Source: JANJUB01 sp031386985
Lineage (GTDB): Bacteria; Armatimonadota; Fimbriimonadia; Fimbriimonadales; Fimbriimonadaceae
Reading direction: 5' to 3'
Length of the DNA: 64,000 nt
Assembly: GCA_031386985.1 (NCBI GenBank)
Contig: JANNCV010000016.1
Span: 186,001 to 250,000 of the forward strand
Within the stretch, counting starts at the first letter, position 1, and each line of letters opens with the position of its first letter. Below the pieces are notes generated by a model, which saw only the letters and a list, made by a program, of their open reading frames with translations, was not told the origin of the DNA and searched no databases. The translations under genes and the position numbers were made by a program. Below, piece by piece: positions 59,868 to 64,000 of this stretch.

Positions 59868-60860
59868 ATGAGTTTTGCTTCTCTCAGCCGGAATCGGCAG
59901 GTTGCGCAATTGCGACCACTGGCCCTTGCGGCTTTGAAGCAGTTTGGAATTGAGGCGGCCAAGTTATGGTTGCTGAATCACGGATTCAACACCACTTTCG
60001 GCGTGATTGATCTCAAAGGTAAGAAGTTTGCGCTTCGGCTTAACACCAACTCGCATCGCTCTGAGGCCGAACTCGCCGCGGAAGTGGCTTGGGTCCGAGC
60101 TCTAGCACAGGAAAGCGACCTTTGGGTGCCGCATCCCCAACCCTTGCTAGCGGGTGGCTATATTGCGGATACTCCTAACGACCTTTTGCAGAAACCGCTG
60201 AAATCGGTGTTGTATGATTGGCTACCGGGGCCACTCGCTGGGGCCAAGATGTGCCCCCAAATTGCGAGGGAGTTTGGGGTTGCGCTTCGAAAGCTCCATA
60301 CGCATGCGGCTTCGTTCACCCTTCCTCCCGCGGCAAGGTTAAGACCTCTCGATAACTGCCTGTTCAATCTGCCATACGCCCTCGACCAGAACGCCCCTGA
60401 ACTCAATCACAGTTTGTTTCGCGAGGTTCACGAAGGAGCCGACCGGATCATGGCGCGGGTTATGAAAGGGGCACTCATCCCCATCCACTATGATCTGCAT
60501 CCGGGGAACGCAAAGTGGTTTCGCGGAAAACTCTCGGTGTTTGATTTCGACGATGCGATGATGGGGCGACCGATTTTGGATATCGCAGTTACGGCTTTTT
60601 ACTTGCGTAACAAGGGTTTGGCGATGGACGCGCCACTTTGGGAGGGGCTAGGGAGTTCACCGGAAGATCATGGGGTGAGTCGAGCTGAGTTCGAGACCCT
60701 GGTTGCATCCCGGGCGGTGGGATTGGCTAACGAGCTCTTTCGGCTGAATACGGCAGATTTGGTTGAGCTTGCTCCCAAGTATGCGGTCGTTGTCCAAAAG
60801 CGTTTGGAACACTTTCAGGAGACGGGCTCTTTCGACCCGACGGTGGCGAGGATCGGGTGA
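59868..60860 (+). CDS. APH/choline-kinase-fold phosphotransferase (SrkA/homoserine-kinase-like)
   Basis: 330 residues. The kinase motifs are HYDLHPGNAKW (catalytic loop, Asp near residue 208) and VFDFDDAMMG (metal-binding Asp). The N-lobe has FGVIDLKGKKFALRLNTNS with the probable ATP-binding Lys. It resembles SrkA/YihE and related small-molecule or Ser/Thr kinases; the substrate cannot be read from sequence. TATTAT ends 6 nt before ATG 59868 and there is no RBS, so it is a likely leaderless gene. Confidence 0.8.
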   Translation: MSFASLSRNRQVAQLRPLALAALKQFGIEAAKLWLLNHGFNTTFGVIDLKGKKFALRLNTNSHRSEAELAAEVAWVRALAQESDLWVPHPQPLLAGGYIADTPNDLLQKPLKSVLYDWLPGPLAGAKMCPQIAREFGVALRKLHTHAASFTLPPAARLRPLDNCLFNLPYALDQNAPELNHSLFREVHEGADRIMARVMKGALIPIHYDLHPGNAKWFRGKLSVFDFDDAMMGRPILDIAVTAFYLRNKGLAMDAPLWEGLGSSPEDHGVSRAEFETLVASRAVGLANELFRLNTADLVELAPKYAVVVQKRLEHFQETGSFDPTVARIG

Positions 60861-60863
60861 CAG

Positions 60864-62486
60864 CTAGCCTAAAAACGGATACCGATAGTCCGTGGCTGGG
60901 TTGAATGTTTCTTTAATCGTGCGGGCGGAGAGCCAGCGGTAGAGGTTGAGCATCGAGCCGGCTTTATCGTTGGTTCCGCTTCCTCTGGCTCCGCCAAAAG
61001 GCTGCTGCCCCACAACCGCGCCAGTTGGCTTATCATTAATATAGAAGTTCCCGGCGGCGTTGCGAAGCTTACGCGTGGCGAGCTCTATTGCGTCCCGATC
61101 GCGCGAGATTACGGCTCCGGTTAATGCGTACGGCGAGGTCTGGTCTACGATATCTAAAGTTTCGGCAAAGCGAGTCTCATCGTAAATGTGAACGGTCAGA
61201 ACCGGCCCAAAGATTTCTTCGCACATCGTGAGATATCTGGGGTCTTTAGCTTCGATCACGGTTGGCTCGATAAAGTAACCGAGCGACTTATCACAGTTTC
61301 CGCCGACCCAGATGGTCTGCCCATCGACCTTTGCTTTCTCAATGTAGCGTGTGATGCTGTCAAACGCTTTCTCGTCAATAACGGCGTTGATGAAGTTCGA
61401 GAAATCCTCGACCGAGCCCATTTTCAGGTCCTTAACATCAGTAATGAGCTTATCCATGATGGCGGCAGCGAGGTTTGAAGGGAGGTAGGCGCGAGATGCC
61501 GCCGAGCACTTCTGGCCCTGATACTCGAAGGCGCCCCTCAGAAGCGCGGTAGCTACAACCTCTGGATCGGCGGAGGGGTGGGCGATAACGAAGTCTTTGC
61601 CGCCGGTTTCGCCGACGATCCGGGGGTAGGACTTGTAGTTTGAAATGTTCTCGCCAATGCTCTTCCACATGCGATTGAAAACGCCGGTTGAGCCGGTGAA
61701 ATGCACGCCGGCGAAGTCGGGGTGGCTGAAACAGGCTTCTCCGACGGTTGGCCCATCAACGTAGACGAGGTTAATAACCCCGGCGGGCAATCCGGCTTCA
61801 ATAAGAATCCGCATGATCATTTGGGCGCTGTAGATTTGGGTGTTGGCGGGTTTCCAAACCACAACTTTGCCGCACATTGCCGCGCTCGTTGGCAAGTTTC
61901 CGGCGATGGCGGTGAAGTTGAACGGCGTAACGGCCAAAACAAACCCTTCCAGAGCCCGATATTCCATTCGGTTGTGCATCCCTGGGCTGCTGAGGGGCTG
62001 TTGCCGATAGATTTCATCCAAAAAGTGAACGTTGAATCGTAGAAAATCAACGATCTCGCAGGCGGAATCAATCTCGGCTTGGTAGGCGTTCTTGCTTTGA
62101 CCCAACATCGTCGTACCGTTCATATGGAAGCGGTATTTGGTTGCCATGAGTTCGGCCGCCTTGAGGAAAATCGCGGCGCGCTCTTCCCACGGGGTTTCCG
62201 ACCACTTTTGGCGAGCCTTCAGGGCGGCAGCTATGGCGAGGGCCATGTGGCTGGCATCACCGCGATGGAAGTGGCCAAGGATATGGCCTATTTCGTGGGG
62301 CGGGTGAATCGCTTCCAGACTTCCCGTTGTGACTTCTTCGCCGCCGATGACCATCGGGATTTCGGGGCACTCGGATTTCAATTGGGCTAAAGCCGCCTTG
62401 AGCTGCTCCCGTTCTCGGCTTCCCGGAGCATAAGAAAGCACGGGCTCGTTGAGGGGGAGAGGATAGCGGAAGTTGCCAACTTGCAT
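60864..62486 (-). CDS. 1-pyrroline-5-carboxylate dehydrogenase
   Basis: 540 residues of the aldehyde dehydrogenase superfamily, P5CDH branch: AVTPFNFTAIAGNLP, VVWKPANTQIYSAQ, VHFTGSTGVFN (cofactor loop), VGETGGKDFV (catalytic Glu), EYQGQKCSAASRAYLP (catalytic Cys near 320) and QQPFGGARGSGTNDKAG. It oxidises glutamate semialdehyde to glutamate, the last step of proline breakdown. No proline dehydrogenase gene is adjacent. TAAACT lies 8 nt before ATG 62486, again a possible leaderless start. Confidence 0.93.
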   Translation of the reverse strand: MQVGNFRYPLPLNEPVLSYAPGSREREQLKAALAQLKSECPEIPMVIGGEEVTTGSLEAIHPPHEIGHILGHFHRGDASHMALAIAAALKARQKWSETPWEERAAIFLKAAELMATKYRFHMNGTTMLGQSKNAYQAEIDSACEIVDFLRFNVHFLDEIYRQQPLSSPGMHNRMEYRALEGFVLAVTPFNFTAIAGNLPTSAAMCGKVVVWKPANTQIYSAQMIMRILIEAGLPAGVINLVYVDGPTVGEACFSHPDFAGVHFTGSTGVFNRMWKSIGENISNYKSYPRIVGETGGKDFVIAHPSADPEVVATALLRGAFEYQGQKCSAASRAYLPSNLAAAIMDKLITDVKDLKMGSVEDFSNFINAVIDEKAFDSITRYIEKAKVDGQTIWVGGNCDKSLGYFIEPTVIEAKDPRYLTMCEEIFGPVLTVHIYDETRFAETLDIVDQTSPYALTGAVISRDRDAIELATRKLRNAAGNFYINDKPTGAVVGQQPFGGARGSGTNDKAGSMLNLYRWLSARTIKETFNPATDYRYPFLG

Positions 62487-62523
62487 TGGGTGATAGTTTA
62501 CTTTCCGGCACCGCTTATGCGCG

Positions 62524-63780
62524 TCAACTCAATCTGTGAATAGGGAACTTGGCGGTGAGGGCGTGAACTTCGGCTCTGACCATGGCGATTGCCTCGGGGC
62601 TTTCCCTTCCCTTTAGGGTGCGCGCGATGAGCGAGGCGATCATCGCCATTTCTGGTTCTTTCATCCCCCTCGTTGTAACCGCCGGCGTTCCTAGCCTGAT
62701 TCCCGACGTTACGAATGGCTTTTCGGGGTCAAAGGGGATCGCGTTCTTGTTGGTTGTGATCGAGGCCTCATCCAAAACCGCTTGCGCAATCTTGCCGGTG
62801 ACGCCGAACGGTCGCAGGTCTACCAGCATCAAATGCGAGTCCGTCCCGCCAGAGACGATTCGGAACCCTTCGCTCGTCATCGCGGACGCCAAAGCCTGGG
62901 CATTCTTTTTGATTTGGGCTTGATATGTTTTGAACTCTGGCTTCAACGCCTCTGCAAATGCAACCGCTTTTGCCGCGATAACGTGCATGAGTGGCCCGCC
63001 TTGAATCCCCGGGAACACGCTCATCTGTATGGGCTTCGAATAGGTTTCATCGTTCCAAAGGATCATGCCGCCCCGGGGCCCGCGGATGGACTTGTGGGTT
63101 GTGGAGGTCACAAAGTCGCAATGTGGTACGGGAGATGGATATTCGCCCGCCGCGATCAGGCCCGAATAATGGGCCATATCGCACATGTGCAAGGCCCCCA
63201 CCTCATCCGCGATCTGGCGAATCTTGGCGAAATCGAACTGGCGTGAATAGGCCGTCGCCCCGCTGACGATCATCTTGGGCTTGTGCTCCAGGGCCAACCG
63301 ATGAAACTCGTCGTAATCAATATGCTCCGTTTCGGTGGTAACGCCGTAGGGGACGATGTTATACATTTGCCCGGTGAAGTTCACGGGCGAGCCGTGGGTG
63401 AGGTGCCCGCCATGAGCCAAGTTCATCGCCATCAGCGTATCCCCCGGCTTGAGAAAGGCAAAGTAAACCGCCATGTTCGCCTGCGCCCCGCTGTGGGGTT
63501 GAACATTCGCGAAGTTCGAGCCAAAAAGCTGTTTCACACGCTCCAGGGCAACATCTTCAACCTTATCCACCACCTCGCATCCGCCGTAATACCGCTTGCC
63601 CGGATAGCCCTCGGCGTACTTATCCGTCAACACGCTCATCATTGCTTGCCGAATGGCGAGGCTAGCGATGTTCTCGCTGGCGATGAGCTCGAGGTTGTGC
63701 TCCTGCCGAAGTTCTTCTTCCTCGATGAGGGATTGAATGAGAGGGTCGGAGGTAGCGAGTGGGACGCGATGCGGGTGCAT
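62524..63780 (-). CDS. glyA: Serine hydroxymethyltransferase
   Basis: 418 residues, normal length. Blocks: ELIASENIASLAIRQAM, YAEGYPGKRYYGGCE, VQPHSGAQANMAVYFA, LAHGGHLTHGSPV, and the PLP-lysine site VTSTTHKSIRGPRGGM (Lys near 230). The enzyme interconverts serine and glycine while loading tetrahydrofolate with a one-carbon unit. TATACT is 5 nt before ATG 63780, so the transcript is probably leaderless. Confidence 0.97.
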   Translation of the reverse strand: MHPHRVPLATSDPLIQSLIEEEELRQEHNLELIASENIASLAIRQAMMSVLTDKYAEGYPGKRYYGGCEVVDKVEDVALERVKQLFGSNFANVQPHSGAQANMAVYFAFLKPGDTLMAMNLAHGGHLTHGSPVNFTGQMYNIVPYGVTTETEHIDYDEFHRLALEHKPKMIVSGATAYSRQFDFAKIRQIADEVGALHMCDMAHYSGLIAAGEYPSPVPHCDFVTSTTHKSIRGPRGGMILWNDETYSKPIQMSVFPGIQGGPLMHVIAAKAVAFAEALKPEFKTYQAQIKKNAQALASAMTSEGFRIVSGGTDSHLMLVDLRPFGVTGKIAQAVLDEASITTNKNAIPFDPEKPFVTSGIRLGTPAVTTRGMKEPEMAMIASLIARTLKGRESPEAIAMVRAEVHALTAKFPIHRLS

Positions 63781-63855
63781 AGGAGAGTATAGCGGTTGGC
63801 GAAGTCGGCGGGCTAGGATGGTTACCTACCTTTTAGCATGTGGCAACGCCAGTGG

Positions 63856-64000
63856 CTACTGTTGCCGATCAGCGTCTAATTTTCGCCGAGCACGAACCTC
63901 CTGGCCGCGCTGAGAATCTGGGTCAGGAAACTCATCCAAAATGGTTCTGATTTCGGTAGCGGTAAAGCTTCGCCAGTTTGCACGCACTAGCTTTTGCTTG
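63856..64000 (-). CDS. C-terminal fragment of an unidentified protein (start outside window)
   Basis: The minus strand is open from the right edge to a TAG at 63856-63858, reading KQKLVRANWRSFTATEIRTI and then a charged tail ending RKLDADRQQ. It looks like genuine coding sequence, but 47 residues are too few to identify. It would end 75 bp before the glyA promoter. Confidence 0.45.
   Translation of the reverse strand, partial: KQKLVRANWRSFTATEIRTILDEFPDPDSQRGQEVRARRKLDADRQQ

Overview
The window looks like a chromosomal segment of a free-living, polysaccharide-degrading bacterium with a Gram-negative-type envelope. It best fits the Armatimonadota (Fimbriimonas-like), or failing that a planctomycete or verrucomicrobial relative. 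The clues are a PEP-CTERM-tailed protein, an H-X9-DG prepilin-type fragment, large secreted glycosidases without SusC/SusD genes, AAA-like/WD40 fusion proteins, and many genes that appear to be leaderless (a -10-like hexamer 5-8 nt before the start codon). This placement is an inference from gene content; there is no rRNA or tRNA in the window.

Layout. (1) 1-5253, minus strand: an amidohydrolase (cut by the edge), a GH78 rhamnosidase and a two-domain SGNH/sialate-esterase-like protein. (2) 5405-8907: a zinc-finger-like protein, a helical-repeat + FnIII protein preceded by an inverted 21-bp repeat array, and two unknown genes. (3) 9174-25292: the main carbohydrate block, with GH106, a large secreted unknown, GH31, a dipeptidyl-peptidase IV, GH95 and two GH78-like proteins. 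Together these could strip rhamnose-, fucose- and xylose/glucose-containing side chains from plant or algal glycans. (4) 25426-37931: a secreted subtilase, a secreted seven-bladed propeller, a small secreted protein, a SARP/BTAD-type regulator fused to an AAA-like NTPase domain, and two membrane-anchored AAA-like/WD40 paralogues. All six genes carry a TGTGACG box exactly 10 bp from a -10-like hexamer, so they look like one regulon. (5) 38127-44253: a PEP-CTERM protein, a second subtilase, dusB and coaX from a shared divergent promoter, and a secreted beta-sandwich protein. (6) 44254-45429: a second 21-bp repeat array with its own downstream FnIII-like gene. (7) 45472-53005, minus strand: an array of short Rhs core/tip cassettes with polymorphic C-termini (one phospholipase A2-like, one HExxH zincin, two Cys-rich) and overlapping candidate immunity genes. 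It is interspersed with two nearly identical 267-bp elements that have 26-bp terminal inverted repeats. (8) 53103-54902: a repetitive fibre-like surface protein. (9) 55038-64000: housekeeping genes aroA, a DUF5658-like gene, mscL, a TPR gene, rpmE type B, tuf, an APH-like kinase, a P5C dehydrogenase, glyA and the tail of an unknown gene.

The signals most worth follow-up are the two 21-bp arrays each placed 80-120 bp upstream of an FnIII-tailed gene, the TGTGACG regulon around the BTAD-NTPase regulator, and the Rhs cassette array with its MITE-like elements.
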